Program-made: the position numbers and the translations under genes
Shown: positions 10,901 to 22,200 of the stretch, piece by piece
How positions within the stretch are numbered: the first letter of the stretch is position 1
How the letters are laid out: the number at the start of each line of letters is the position of its first letter
Assembly: GCF_000275845.1 (NCBI RefSeq)
Contig: NW_006766914.1
Coordinates: forward strand, 182,159 to 223,712
Reading direction: 5' to 3'
Length of the DNA: 41,554 bases
From: Dichomitus squalens LYAD-421 SS1
Taxonomy: Eukaryota; Basidiomycota; Agaricomycetes; Polyporales; Polyporaceae
Notes under the pieces: generated by a model
Seen by the model: only the letters and a program-made list of their open reading frames with translations
What the model was told of the DNA's origin: nothing
Databases searched by the model: none

Positions 10901-12093
10901 ATGGCTAAACCTACCTACCCTCGCATCGCAGTCATCGGCGGAGGTCCCGGCGGCCTCGTCCTTGCCCTCACTCTCTACCGGCACGGAATACCCTCCACCG
11001 TCTACGAGCGCGACACGAGCTTTGACTCTCGCGCCCACATTGGAGGCATGCTGGATCTCAAATATGAGAGCGGCCAGCGCGCACTACGCGAGAACGGTCT
11101 CGAGGAGACCTTTGCGTGCAACTCTCGCCCCGAGGCGGCCGCCATGCGCGGGTATGACTCTGCGGGTAACGTCCTTTTCGCCCAGGACCCCGACCCCAAC
11201 CATGATCCGAAGGATATCAGCCCTGAGATCGACCGCTCCGTGCTGCGGAAGATCCTCGTGGACGCGATCCCCGCCGACGCGGTCAAATGGGGCCACGCTC
11301 TGGCATCTGTGCGCGACCTCGGCAACGGGGAGCGCGAGCTGACGTTCGCGAACGGCAACACCACCGTGGTCGACATCCTCGACGGAGCCGACGGCGCCAA
11401 TTCGCGCGTCCGTCCGCTCGTCTCTGCTGCCGTACCGACGTACACAGGGGTCACCGGGGCCGAAATCTCCATCGCACCCGAGGACACCAAGAAGCCAGAG
11501 CTGCAGGACGCTGTCGAGCTCGTCGGCCGCGGTAGCATGTTCTCCTGGGGCCCAGAGAAGATGTTCGGTTCGCAGCTCAACGGCGACGGCCTCATCCGGA
11601 CCTACGCCTGGTTCCCTGCGCCCGCCGACTGGAAGCTCCCGGACGAGCCTGCGGAGGTGCGCAAGGTCCTGCTCGAATTGTTCAAGGACTGGGCGCCGAG
11701 CTTTCGCAAGCTCATCGAGTACTGCGACGACAATACGACCTACCAACGCCCCCTGTATCGCTTGCCGCTTGACCACAAGTGGGAGCACGTCCCTGGGGTC
11801 ACGATCCTCGGGGACGCGGCACACCTTGCGAGCCCGTTCGGCGGCGGGGAGCGATGCTCGATGCCCTGGAGCTCGGTGTTATCCTCGCGAACGCGATCAA
11901 CAGCGGAAGGAGCGTAGAAGAACGGGAGGAGGCTATAGCGGCATGGGAAGAGGAGAGGATGACGGTGGCGAACCGCATCGCAGTCATCTCGGATGAGAAC
12001 CTCCAGGCTTGCGTCAGCCCAGACGCTCCCGCCTCCGTTCTGAAGGCGATGGCGAAGTTCACAAAGGAGCAGAAGGAGAGGCAGACTGCTTGA
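10901..12093 (+). pseudogene. TetX-like FAD monooxygenase FMO2, frameshifted
   Basis: Closely similar to FMO1. The GGGPGG FAD motif, AHIGGMLDL block and GADGANSRVR motif are all present. The first frame runs through ILGDAAH and then goes out of register near 11835-11865, ending at 11917. Compared with FMO1 about 10 bases are missing just after the GD motif, removing the AGVNLA segment that packs on the flavin. The proper C-terminus continues in another frame from the MLDALELG block to a stop at 12093. An assembly error or a new short C-terminus is possible, but loss of a conserved segment together with the shift argues for a recent pseudogene. Its methyltransferase neighbour is also dead. Confidence 0.8.
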
Positions 12094-12957
12094 TGGGACA
12101 GGATCGGGGAAGTCTGTCGCTGTTTTTGGATTCACCCTCAGGAGTGATAGATAGTGAACGCGTGGTCGTCCTAGTTCGAATTGTCCATTCGTCCTGTAAG
12201 CGGCGAGTAGCTTATGTGCCGTAGATACCATTATACCACCTTGTGCGGTGTCAGTGAGGATGTACATAGAAGGATAGACTGATTGCTCATATCTCTCCCT
12301 CGTGACGCGCTGCAATAGGTATACATTGCTCATCTTCAATCGGCTTGTTGGCACGAGGCATCCCATGTGAGACGCATTAAAGCTGTTGATGACTAGGTTC
12401 AGGGCTTCTGTGTGTCTCATGCCAAGATGCTTCGGCCCCCTTCTGTATCTGAGGCCAAGGAGGTGAGTAGAGACGGCGCAGCTCAGTCGGTCCAGGCTAC
12501 GTCGCGCATCCAAGCGAGGAGAAACTGATGATCCGCCGACAACATCCTAGATGTGGAAATGCTGCCAGGCGTACGTGCGGCGATTGCTATAGATGCGAAT
12601 ATGCAGAAGCGACACTTCCGTTCCAACCTCAGAGCGATGGGTGAGGAAAGATAGGTATCCGAGTCGGGTCAAGCGCAGCGTGAACAAATGCAGCAAAGAT
12701 ATATCTGAGGGACCCTCCTAGCAGAGAATTGGCTGAGCATTAGTACTGGCAAGAACAAACAATAGACAAGGAGGTTGATGTTGCAAGCCGAGAACACCGG
12801 AGTATCTACGGGCGCTGGCTCTGACCCAATGAGCTGACTAAGCTTTTGAGAAAGTTCCTGGCGCCTCTGGTATTTGGCTCGGGGTTGGCTCGGTGTCCTC
12901 GCATTCCTTCCGAACTCTCTTACCATCCTCCTCATCACTTGCTGACCTTCGACAACC
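12094..12957. other. Intergenic region FMO2 to RDS3
   Basis: About 860 bases without a supported gene. A longer minus-strand frame (11740-12513) is mostly the antisense of the FMO2 3' end. The last 250 bases are presumably the RDS3 promoter. I could not identify a convincing TATA box. Confidence 0.4.
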
Positions 12958-13583
12958 ATGTCCAAACATCACCCAGGTGAATACCCGTATGTTTGCTCTT
13001 GTGCAATCACAGCATTGACGGTGTGTGTACGCTAGATCTCATCATGTGCAGGCGGCAGCCAGGCATTGGTATGTATCCCTCTAACCCCATGGTGGCGACA
13101 TCAAGCTGACTTGTTGCCTCAATAGCCATCGGCCGTCTGTGTGAGAAGTGCGACGGAAAATGGTCAGCTCCGTAGCCTGTGTTCGCGCCAGGTTCATGTA
13201 CTGACTCTAGGCGCCACGCAGTCCTGTCTGTGATTCCTACGTACGCCCCGAGACCCTTGTCCGCATCTGTGACGAATGCAACTTTGGCACTTACGGAGGA
13301 CGGTGCATCATCTGCGGCTCTCCTGGTGAGTGGCCTTACCCATTCGGCCACCGTCGTCCGCTCATACGTAACCGGCAGGTATCTCTGACGCGTACTACTG
13401 TGCCGAGTGCACAAGGCTAGAAAAGGACCGCGATGGATGTCCGAAGATCGTCAATCTTGGAGCAAGCAGGACAGATTTGTTCTACGAGAGGCGTCGTTTA
13501 GGTGCGTGGTTATTCACCAAACGTGGTTCGTACTTCTCTCTAACTTACGCTCCCGATGCCTTGCAGGCTTCAAGAAGGGCTAG
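12958..13583 (+). CDS. RDS3: Splicing factor SF3b subunit Rds3/PHF5A/Ini1
   Basis: Six short exons assemble in frame to exactly 110 aa, the usual length of PHF5A: 12958-12976, 13036-13068, 13126-13162, 13222-13325, 13379-13501 and 13567-13583. The protein starts [20 protein letters not shown], carries the Cys-rich zinc-knot blocks [30 protein letters not shown] and YYCAECT, and ends YERRRLGFKKG. It is a core component of the U2 snRNP SF3b complex that recognises the intron branch site, working in the nucleus. All introns are 53-66 nt GT-AG. No single exon is long, so simple open-frame scans miss the gene. Phases at all five junctions restore the family consensus, so I consider the model very reliable. 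Confidence 0.96.
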
Positions 13584-14560
13584 CCGCACGCTCGTCTATG
13601 CATTCACCATGTATCATAGTTTCCTCGTCCCTTGTACCTCCTGTATGATAACATAAGTGTGTTAATCCATGGGATGACAATCGCCTATCGTCATGTGCCC
13701 ATTTTGGGGATGTACTATGCTTTTGTCTTTTATGACGACCGTGGTCTACTCTAAATGTCATTCTGGCCTTCTATGGATTGCAAATCCAGCCCAGCTTGCC
13801 AAAGAGCCTTCGTGTGTCAGAATATTGGTCAGTAGGGCAGAGACGTTTGTTGTAGGAAGATGTTTCGGCGTGGACCGGGACACCCGCCGCTCGGCATATT
13901 CCGTGCTTCTTTGAGGGCGACGCTGCGTTGTCGTTGGCCGCTTCCGCGGTAATACCTTCCAGCAGCCCACCAGAGTCAATGCAGGCGATATTCCGAGAGT
14001 TACCTGTAAGAACCCGACCACGAGTTGGAAGCTCACAAATTCTGGTAAGCCCAACGGCCCGGGAGCGATTCAGTGCAAATTCCACAAAGTGTTAGAGGCG
14101 ATGCCGTCGTCACAGGTCTTCGAGAGCCCGTTTACGCAAGACGTGCTTGATTCAAACAAAGGTATTTGGGCGGGTTTCCTTGTACTCTAGGGAGGCCGTC
14201 GATGAAGGAAGACTCTATGCGCACCTCCGTGGGGTATCCATCAATAGCATTGCAATCTGGGAGGACAGTAGGCGGCGTCTGTAGCTTGGGTGCCAGTGGA
14301 GGCAGTGGGCAGGAGGTTCCGCGCAGGGGATTGTCGGAGTTGAATCTTACCGTTCAGCGAGCAGATCTGGTTTCCCGTCCGTCCTCTTTCCACCACCATC
14401 ATCCCTCCGACTCCCCTCGAATAATCCTTCCGCCCCTCTGCCCATCCTAAAGACCCCACACAGGGCCATACAGCTTTTTTCGGTGTCTTAAGCACCTATT
14501 TCATACCCTCTATCCACCCAGCGGGCGCTCGACCCAGATCTCGACGTCTCGTTCCCGTGT
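13584..14560. other. Intergenic region RDS3 to SNT2
   Basis: Nearly 1 kb with only short frames that match no family. Some of this is the 3' untranslated region of RDS3 and the distal promoter of the Snt2-like gene. The last part becomes pyrimidine-rich on the + strand. Confidence 0.4.
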
Positions 14561-14569
14561 GTGGCCCGT

Positions 14570-14868
14570 GCCAACCATCTTACTTCTCCCTCCCACCTCC
14601 GTCATCCCCCAACCCCTGTAGAAATATTCTGCATCCTCATCTGTCTGAATATCCACTGCGGGCGCTCTGGTGTATTATTCAGACTCCCTTTCGTCCCATC
14701 TCCAGCCGCCCCCACTCCAACCACCTTACCTCTCCTTCCCAACTCCCTCATCCCCCAACCCCCCGAGAAATATCTCTCTGCATCCTCATCTGTCTCCATA
14801 TCCCCGGCGGGCGCTCTTGCGTATTATTCTAGCTACATTCCGTCCCATTTCCAACCGCCCCCACTCTA
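14570..14868 (+). repeat. Tandem ~149-bp pyrimidine-rich repeat upstream of SNT2
   Basis: Two imperfect head-to-tail copies (about 14570-14718 and 14719-14868). Shared landmarks recur 149 bp apart: CATCCCCCAACCCC, GAAATAT, GCATCCTCATCTGTCT, GCGGGCGCTCT, GTATTATTC and CCGCCCCCACTC. The repeat ends about 20 bases before the Snt2 start codon, so it probably lies in the core promoter or 5' untranslated region. CT-rich tracts are common near transcription starts in basidiomycetes. Confidence 0.8.
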
Positions 14869-14889
14869 GCACGGGCGCTAGACGCAGCC

Positions 14890-17800
14890 ATGCCTTCCTC
14901 GCAGGCGTTCAAGATCACCCTCAAGAATGGCGAGGAGGTTAAAGTCAATGGTAACTCTCCCCAACCCTCTCAGCCCGTCAGAGCCCCGTGCTGATTTTTC
15001 CAGACCATGTCTACTGCTCGCCGAGCTGGGGCGTGCGCGACGGCACCCCGTACTCGATCGCGCGCATCATGGAGTTCCTCCCCGCGCAAGGCACACCGAC
15101 GTTCGACAAGAGCGGGAAGCGCAACGAGCCCATCACCCGCGTCCGCCTCGCGTGGTACTACCGTCCGAGCGACGTCTCGGACCGCACGGTGGCGGACTCG
15201 CGCCTGCTGCTCGCGGCCATCTACTCGGAGGTGTGCGAGCTTAGTCAGCTGCGGGCCAAGTGCTTCGTGCACCACCGCGACAGGATCTCGGACCTCGCGG
15301 GCTGGAAGAAGCGGCCGGACAGGTTCTACTTCACGCGGCTCTTCGACCCCTGGCTGAGGAAGGAGTTCGAGGTCATCCCTGCGACGACCGTCCGCAACGG
15401 TGGGTGGCTCTGGTGATGCTTTGTTCGCAGGCACCGCTTTAGCGCGCTCGAGGACACCAAATTGGGTGGAGTGCTGATATATCTCGTCTGTAGTGCCGGC
15501 TCACATCAGAGACGTGCTCGTCGAACGCTACGAATACATAGTCGCCGAGCGGGAGGTGGTCCCGGACCTCACGGACGATCTCCGCACTTGCGATACGTGT
15601 GAGAAATGGGTCCCACCGTAGGTGTCGCCCGAGAGAGCGAAGCCCAGACGTGCTGACGCCATCTCTCTGCCCCTCGTCTCGTACAGCGCGGAATCTCTGC
15701 AATGCGACCGATGCAAGAAGTTCTTCCACATGGAGTGCGTCACGCCCCCGATGCTCTCGAAGCCGAGCCGCGGGTACGGCTGGACGTGCGCGCCGTGCTC
15801 GCGTGCACACGAGGAGGAGGTCGAGAAGCACGACATGCGGCACCATACTCCGGTCGCCCCGAAGCCGAAGACGAACGCGCCCCCTGCGCGCGGGCGGGGG
15901 CGTCCGCGCAAAGACCGCGTCCTGGCAGAGAAGGAGGAGAACGTGGAGATCAAGCACTTCAAGATGTGGCCGTTTCGGTACTTCGGGTGAGTGCAGCGTG
16001 TGCCCCCGCTCAGCGGAAATGGGGGCGGTTCTCGCTGGCTCGTGCGAGGCTGACGCTGTGCGCCGGGGCTTGGGCAGGTTGTACACGTTTGCGGAAGACA
16101 CCCTAGGTACGTGACGTCCCCGCGGAGGGGCAGATGCGGTCTCTGACGGTGCAGATGCTGGTTCTGGACCACACAGATCCCGACGATCTCATCTTCCCAC
16201 GTGCGGCGACCCGTGTCGGACCCAAATACCAGGTGGGTGCCTTGGCTGCTCCAGGCACCGCAGAGAGGCCAATCGGTACGTCCACCGTGCGCATGACGTA
16301 TGCTCGCTCTGACGGCGGTGAGAAGACATCGAGGAGCGAGGCGGAGACACGACGATCGAGGTGTTGAGTCTTGTCAACGAGATGCCTGCGGCCGAAGGTG
16401 CGTGCGAGCCAGTTTCCCGGTTGAGCGCTTATATACCCAGATCCGTCTTGTAGTCGAAGCATGTGAGTGCTCTTCACTAGGCAAGTCCGGAAACCGAACA
16501 TTGCTGACTGATTACACAGTCGAGAAGCAGAAGAGCCTGCTGACCAGGATCGAGAAACACCGTTACAGCATTGACTGGCTGACCGAAGTGACCTTCCGAC
16601 TCACGGAGGCATGGATCCACAAGCGCGATTTCTCGACCGTCAGCATGAGGTCACCCATGCGCCTCCAGAAGGTGAGATAACAAGACGTCCTGCATTAGGT
16701 CCAGAGTACCAATTGTGTTACGTGTGCAGTTCAAGAAGAACGAGACAAGATACACTGACAAGGACTGGGGTCCTGACGAAGTGGCCGCCTTCGAGGATGC
16801 GATCTCGATGCACGGCGCCGAACTTCGTGCCGTCCGTGAGGAGATTGGTACGCGCACTATGCCCGAGGTCGTGCGCTTCTACGGACACTGGAAGAAGTGC
16901 GTCCCCTTTTCTGTCTTTCGACACCTCCATTCCGCCACTAACCGTTCGGCATCCAGTTCCAAGCTCGGCGAGGAGAATGTCCGGATACGCGCCGCCAGGG
17001 CGAGTGGCCTCGACGAGAAGGTGGAAGGGTCCTTGCGCGAGGCCACGCCCGATGACGACGAGGGCTCGATCGTGACGGAACTGAAGAAGAACCAGAACCT
17101 GTGCGGCGCGTGCCGCACACGCGAGTCCGACGTGTGGTGGAAGGCTCCCAAGGGCCTGCCCACCGGCGTCCTCTGCGACAGCTGCGGCCTGAGCTGGCGC
17201 AAGTACGCCGACCTCAACGTCCGTCCGATGCGCGAGGATGTCGTACCGACGCCGAAAGCGAAGGCGGAGAACAAGCGCGAGGGCACGCCGCTGACTGCGC
17301 CTTCGGCCAAGCGCGCAAAGGTAGGTTCTCTTCTCGCGCGGTAAGGGGGTGCGTGGGGGCTCACGAGACAGTCCATGCAGACTACTTCATCACAGTCTAC
17401 GCCACCCCCTGTTGCCCCGCAGCTGCGATGCGTCGCGTGCCAGCGGAACGGGCCCGTAGGCAAGGTTCTGCGCTGCAAACAGTGCCAGTTCCGTGTCCAC
17501 GCCGGCGCGTGCGGAATCGCACCTGACCCCGCAACGGCCGAAAGCTGGGTGTGCGACCTCTGCAATAACGAGAAGTCGCTGGAGGCGTCTCTGGTAAGGC
17601 TTTCTTCGCCTGATCTCGGCGAGGCCGCTCTGATGGGAGATCGGATTGGCGTTCTTTTGTGTTTTGCAGATACCTGACTGTCTTCTGTGCCCACGGATGC
17701 GGCGGGACCCGAAGAAGAAGCTGATATACCCCCCGCCCGACTCGTACCTGCGCGCGTGCAAGCCTACGGAAGGGCAGGCGTGGGTGCACGTGCTGTGTTC

Positions 17801-18757
17801 CGTGTTCATACCCGAGATTACCTACTCCGATGCGGGCAAGTTGCGGCTCGTGGAGGGCATCAGTGCGATACCAGTCTATCGGTGGCAAAACGTGAGCGAT
17901 CCTGCTTGTGGCTGCGTCCCACCTATCTATGTATTGACCTCATCGCGGACAGAACTGCACGTTGTGCGACCGCGAGGATGGCGCGGTCGTCCAGTGTAGC
18001 GAATGCCCGGCGGAATTCCATGTCTCTTGTGCGTGGAAGCAGGGGCACAAGTTCGGCTTCGAGGTTCAACAGGTACGTCCTCAGGATGGCGTCCGCATGC
18101 GCACACAAGCTAAGCTGCGTTCGCGCAGGTCAAGAGTCGGAGCCGAGAAACTACACCTACGGTCGAGTTCAAGGGCCAGGCTGGCCTTCTAGTCCCAGTC
18201 GTCGTGTGCAAATCGCACGTCGGCCACAAGCGGCAGATCTACGACATCTGCGAGACCAACGATGCTGGCGAGGTACGTTGAGGATCCCTGTCTTCTTACA
18301 ACTACCCGTCTACGAGCGCGAACTCAACCTGCCACAGACGGCGCTCCAGATCTACTGCAGGAATTACAAGCAGGCCCAGGTGGACCAGACGCACGGCCTC
18401 CTCCGCAAAGCCCGTCGGCTCGACAAGATCCTCCAAGCGTCCGCCGACACAGCTTCCACCACCTCCGTCGACGAGAGCACCCCGAGCACTCCGGGTGTCG
18501 TACCAGGCCCGAGCGCTCCCAAGACGAACGGCTACAGCAATGGGCTCAGCCACAGCGCCTCAGCAGACCCGCACTGCTACCGGTGCCAGACAGAGTTTTC
18601 GCCGTTCTTCCACGAAGTCGCGACGAGCGCGACGAACATGCACCACCAGTCGGGCAGCGGTGGGGGCGACGCCCAGCCCAAGTCGTGGCTGTGCCACAAG
18701 TGCCATACGGAGAGCAGGAAGACCTTCCCTGTCATCATCGGCATCGGGGCGTCATGA
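14890..18757 (+). CDS. SNT2: Snt2-like chromatin protein (BAH, PHD, SANT, GATA finger, PHD, extended PHD)
   Basis: Sixteen exons assemble in phase to about 966 aa: 14890-14950, 15004-15399, 15494-15617, 15687-15986, 16078-16106, 16177-16275, 16326-16397, 16454-16462, 16520-16671, 16730-16896, 16957-17320, 17372-17593, 17670-17891, 17953-18072, 18129-18272 and 18338-18757. A BAH domain lies at about 20-150. The first PHD finger starts at C185/C188. The conserved MWPFRYFGLYTFAEDTLD segment leads into an ELM2/SANT-like region (SANT about 415-470). A GATA-type finger has Cys 519, 522, 543 and 546. A second PHD (about 611-652) and an extended PHD (about 666-830) follow, then a C-terminal Cys pair region. 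Snt2 in yeasts belongs to histone-reader/demethylase complexes acting with Ecm5 or Lid2 and Rpd3. The architecture is diagnostic; exon 8 of 9 nt is the only doubtful exon. Confidence 0.93.
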
Positions 18758-19236
18758 CAATGGCGGGCCCTGTGTCGCGCTCCGTGGCTTCCGCCGGACC
18801 CGACCGCGGACTCGGAGCACGGCGAAGGCTGATTGTTTCTCCCTGTCGGCAGGATACTGAACTGAGCGCGCCGCTGACCACAAGCTGTTGGTCAAAGTTT
18901 CATCAGTTCGCAGGTACTACACGCGCTCACATCGGACGCTGTCGGCGACCATCATTGAACATTAGATGCATACGTAGATGAGCATGCGTGGCAGATGCAT
19001 GTTTGATTCCAGAGTCATAGCCCTGTCGTGTTGTATATAGTCAACCTCCGCTAGTTTGTTTGCTGTACGATTACAAGTGCTATGGTATTACGAAGAGTAG
19101 TGTCTCGCGATAACGATGCAGTGGCAGGGGGTGGTTATGAGTGAACAGAACAAACAAGTACAACTGACAGCAAGATCCGATAACTGAAGAAGAGATGCAG
19201 GGTTATATGTAAGGGAGTAAGTAGGGATATACGTTG
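18758..19236. other. Convergent 3' intergenic region SNT2/USP
   Basis: A 479-base tail-to-tail spacer holding the 3' untranslated regions of the Snt2-like gene (+) and the deubiquitinase (-). It is more AT-rich than the exons on either side. No gene or repeat is seen. Confidence 0.5.
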
Positions 19237-22200
19237 TTACGCTTTGGTCCTCTTATAAAACAAGATATACGCTGGTTTGCCCTGTATTCAGGTTTCAGAT
19301 CGTCAGCATGATCTAATGAGTACGAATAGGGAAGGACACGTACTACTACATCTTTCGCGTCTGCTGGTGTTACACGGCTGTCGTCGCAATACAGCCACCC
19401 GCCCCTAGAAGCAATAAACGCCGTATCTATCCATCGCATAAGATATGGTCCTGATGACTCATACGCAGCTGCAAGACGCCACTTACAGTGTCCGGTACTC
19501 AACGTCCCGAAGTGATTCGTCACGGCATATAGATCATACCGGTATGGCGGCAGTTGGCACCTCGGGTCGTCGGGTGAGAGCGGTGGCACGCCAATGGCGC
19601 CCGGGGGGAGCGGTGGCGGCATGTAATTTGTCAAGTCCAGACCCTTCAGCGGGAACTCGACGAATGTCTCGATCTTGTCCGTGAATGGGCCCTTTGCAGA
19701 GAAGCGCTTGAGATGGATGAGGAGCACCGGCGGTAATCGTGACAGTGACAGCTGCTTCGTAGCCTTCCGCAGCGCCTTGCAATGCGGACAGTTCCTGTAC
19801 CGAGACGTGGGGTCAGCTCGTCCACGATCTACCGTAAGACGAGGATGCCGGGCCGTACCAAGCATCAGACTTCTCCATAACCTCCTCCTTCACGAACGCG
19901 TCTATACAATGTTGAAGCGTAACCTTCGACGCCCGGCCCGTGGGTATCGGCAGCGTGAGATACATGAAAGTGTTATACGTCGTTGACGTCTGCCGAAACT
20001 AAGTGTCAGCAACCATCGCGATTCGGATTGCGAAAATAGAGATAGGACGCACTTTGTGGCACGTGAGACATTCCATGCGATTCCGGTACTGTCCCTGGAA
20101 GAAGTCGACGATGAGGCTGTCATCGCGCATGCGGTATATCTGCCACTCCTGTTCGCTTGCAATTTGCGTAGGTAACTTCTCGAGCTCGGCCTCCCGTTCC
20201 GGCGTCGACTCGATGTTCCGCTTCTGCAATATGCGGTTCAGATCCTCGTGCAGGCCATCCAGCAGGAAGCTGAGGAACTCCTGTGAGTCGTGCTGCTCCG
20301 AGCCAGAGAACTGGGGTGCATGGCTGCAGATAGAACGCTGCGAGCAAGGAAGCAACGTGTCAGCATCGCGGAGCTCAAGATATCTTGGATATGCGTGTAC
20401 ACACACGAAAAGTAACAGGGGAAAGCGTCCCGCCCTCGCCCTGCCACATATCCCTCAATATATTCGCGAACGCGAGCGCTAGGACCCCCTTCGTGCCCAT
20501 CGGGTTCACCATGTTTACCGCGCTCTTCCACCGCCCATCCGTAAAGAACCGCGAGAACGGTACCGTCGCACTCAAGCACTGTATCGTTGAGTTCATATAG
20601 CACGTGTTGCCCAGGTTCTTCAGCCCACTCGTCCCGATCTGCGTGTCTGACCAGTACGTAACCGGGTAGTCGGACGGGATCGTCGGCGGCCTCGGCCCGG
20701 TCTGCGCCTGTGCGAAGTAGTTGCTGATTCGCGGTCGCTTGTCGAGCGTCGACGACGCGGCTACCGGCGGGGGCCTCAGGATGTGCTGCGCAGACAGCTC
20801 GGGATAGTCGATCGGTGTGCGGTTGGCCAACCCATTGAGCGCTTCTTGGGACTGGTCGATGTAGTCGCTGCGTCGACGGGAGAGCGGGGAGGGGTTGATC
20901 GAAGCCTGAGGTGGAAGCGATAGGCCGTTGACGCCTGCGGAAGTAGGAGAGAACGAGGAGCCGGTGACTTGAGGAGAGACATGTCGGGCGATCTGGGGGT
21001 ATTGGATAGAAGATTTACCGTTTACGAGAGGAGGTGAGACATGCTGCATTGTCATCTACAAAGCAACCGTCAACAAAAGCAATGATGTCAGAATGGACGC
21101 GAGCTTACGTTCTCAGGAATCATAGGTGTATACGTCGCTGGGTATGATACAGAATTCGAGCCGCTCCGCGACATCGCCGGTCTGCGAGACAACCGCTTGT
21201 CCATCGGCGGGAGTGAGCCTACGCTGTCCATTCCTAACCTGCCCAACCGACATCAGTATCACAACGGTCGCATCTGAGTCACCACGAGCCGGAGACGCAA
21301 TTCCGCTATGTCGCTGATCACGCACGGAAGGTGTTCGTACGACCCAGACACGTGCGTACATGTTACATACCTTGGTGAACTAGGTGCAGGCTCCGCTGGC
21401 GACCGCACCCCACTCGGGATCCACGGTCGGTGTGCATTCGGGTCCACAGCCGACTCCGTTCCCGACCTCGCGCGTCCCATCGGGATTGCACCAAAATCCA
21501 CTGTCGGCACCGAGGGCACTGGGGAAATGATGGTAGACGCGGTTGAGGACTCTGCAGGGGCCCGCATGTGTCCCAGCCCAAGCGATTTAGGCTCCGTCGG
21601 GGGCGTACCAGGCACCCCGGTCCCGTTGACAAGCGACGGGCTGATGCCGTTTGCCAGACCATGGATAGGACGCGCACCGGACGCGGAGGACCCAGATAGG
21701 GTCTCCTCCTCGCCGTACTCGCGCTTCCACGCCTGGAATCCGCCGATGAGCAGCATGGGCATGTTCTTTAGGATCTTGCGGAAGGCGGTCTCGTAAATCG
21801 CCTTGAAGAGGACGGAGACCGGGGAGTGCACGTCGCCCATGTTCTCGGACGCGTCGTCGTAGATCGCGACCAGGTCGAACTTGTCTCGGTTCGCGAACAG
21901 GACGGATTCGTCCCGCGGACTGATGCTGAGCGCGTCTTCGATTGTTGATCCGTTCACGCTGCGAGACGCGCGCGCGAGAAGCGTGTTGTCAGTCAGGTGC
22001 ACAGAAACGTGGCAGACGGACTCACTTGTCGCGTTGAAGGATGGAGGGTTCTATGCATACCACCGCAGACGCCTTGATGTGCTCTCGCTCAAACTCCTCC
22101 CTCGTGCGAACGTCTAGTAGCAAAATCTTGAAGTTTGGCTTATCTCTCCATTCGTGCAGCGTCTGTGGGAATAAGGTCTTGAATGGGAGCTCCGCCTTCT

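Noticed and set aside
11740..12513. A 257-aa minus-strand reading frame
   Set aside because: Its first part is antisense to FMO2 and the remainder has no recognisable protein features.
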